In this document: one piece after another, positions 63,967-64,000 of the stretch
How the letters are laid out: every line of letters begins with the position of its first letter
Numbering within the stretch: the first letter of the stretch is position 1
Source: Candidatus Dichloromethanomonas elyunquensis
Lineage (GTDB): Bacteria > Bacillota > Desulfitobacteriia > Desulfitobacteriales > Syntrophobotulaceae
Reading direction: 5' to 3'
Assembly: GCA_001515265.1 (NCBI GenBank)
Contig: LNDB01000009.1
Location: 33,881-97,880, forward strand
DNA length: 64,000 bases
Made by a program: the position numbers and the translations under genes
Notes under the pieces: model-generated
What the model saw: the letters and a program-made list of their open reading frames with translations, nothing else
The model's database searches: none
What the model was told of the DNA's origin: nothing

Positions 63967-64000
63967 AAACTTCCATCGCCTGGTGCGAATGTGAAACCTA

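Overview
The window looks like the replication-origin-proximal chromosome of an anaerobic, endospore-forming low-GC Firmicute. The gene order, the many TTG starts, the indolepyruvate:ferredoxin oxidoreductase, formate-THF ligase and cyanophycin genes fit the Desulfitobacterium/Dehalobacter/Desulfosporosinus group (Peptococcaceae) best. That placement rests on gene content and synteny only. No insertion sequence, prophage, CRISPR array, tRNA or rRNA gene was recognised.

The backbone follows the classic Bacillus/Clostridium order: yabA-rsmI-abrB-metG-tatD (1-4436), then rnmV-rsmA-yabG (19119-21547), ispE-(gntR)-purR-spoVG-glmU-prs-pth-fin-mfd-prsA-spoVT-mazG-hup-rqcP-yabP-yabQ-divIC-spoIIE-tilS-ftsH (25193-47044), fol genes (51660-53699), and dusB-greA-lysS (60412-63657). 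Two strong tandem promoters lie at the right edge. Housekeeping genes (translation, nucleotide and cell-wall precursors, repair) are interleaved with sporulation genes (yabG, spoVG, fin, spoVT, yabP, yabQ, spoIIE), some preceded by good matches to sporulation sigma-factor promoters (sigma-H at spoVG, sigma-F at fin).

Accessory blocks interrupt this order. The largest is about 14.7 kb between tatD and rnmV: a SigI/RsgI sigma/anti-sigma pair, a YgjP-like metallopeptidase, an isoaspartyl methyltransferase, a poorly understood DUF4130 + radical-SAM pair probably linked to DNA metabolism, a thiamine-salvage operon (thiD-cytX-thiM-thiE) behind an attenuator-like leader, iorA-iorB, an orphan Phd-type antitoxin and an EAL-GGDEF protein. 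A cyanophycin pair (cphB-cphA) follows yabG. Nucleoside diphosphate kinase, two DUF881 genes, formate-THF ligase and one unrecognised ORF lie between ftsH and folP.

From 53.8 to 60.3 kb a cofactor cluster makes pantothenate, NAD and the first step of CoA: a DUF2520 gene (probable panG ketopantoate reductase), panC, panD, nadA, nadB, nadC and coaX. It is preceded by a compact leader RNA with two mutually exclusive hairpins, a strong candidate for a cofactor-responsive attenuator. The leaders upstream of this cluster and of thiD, and the DUF4130/radical-SAM pair, are the most interesting items.
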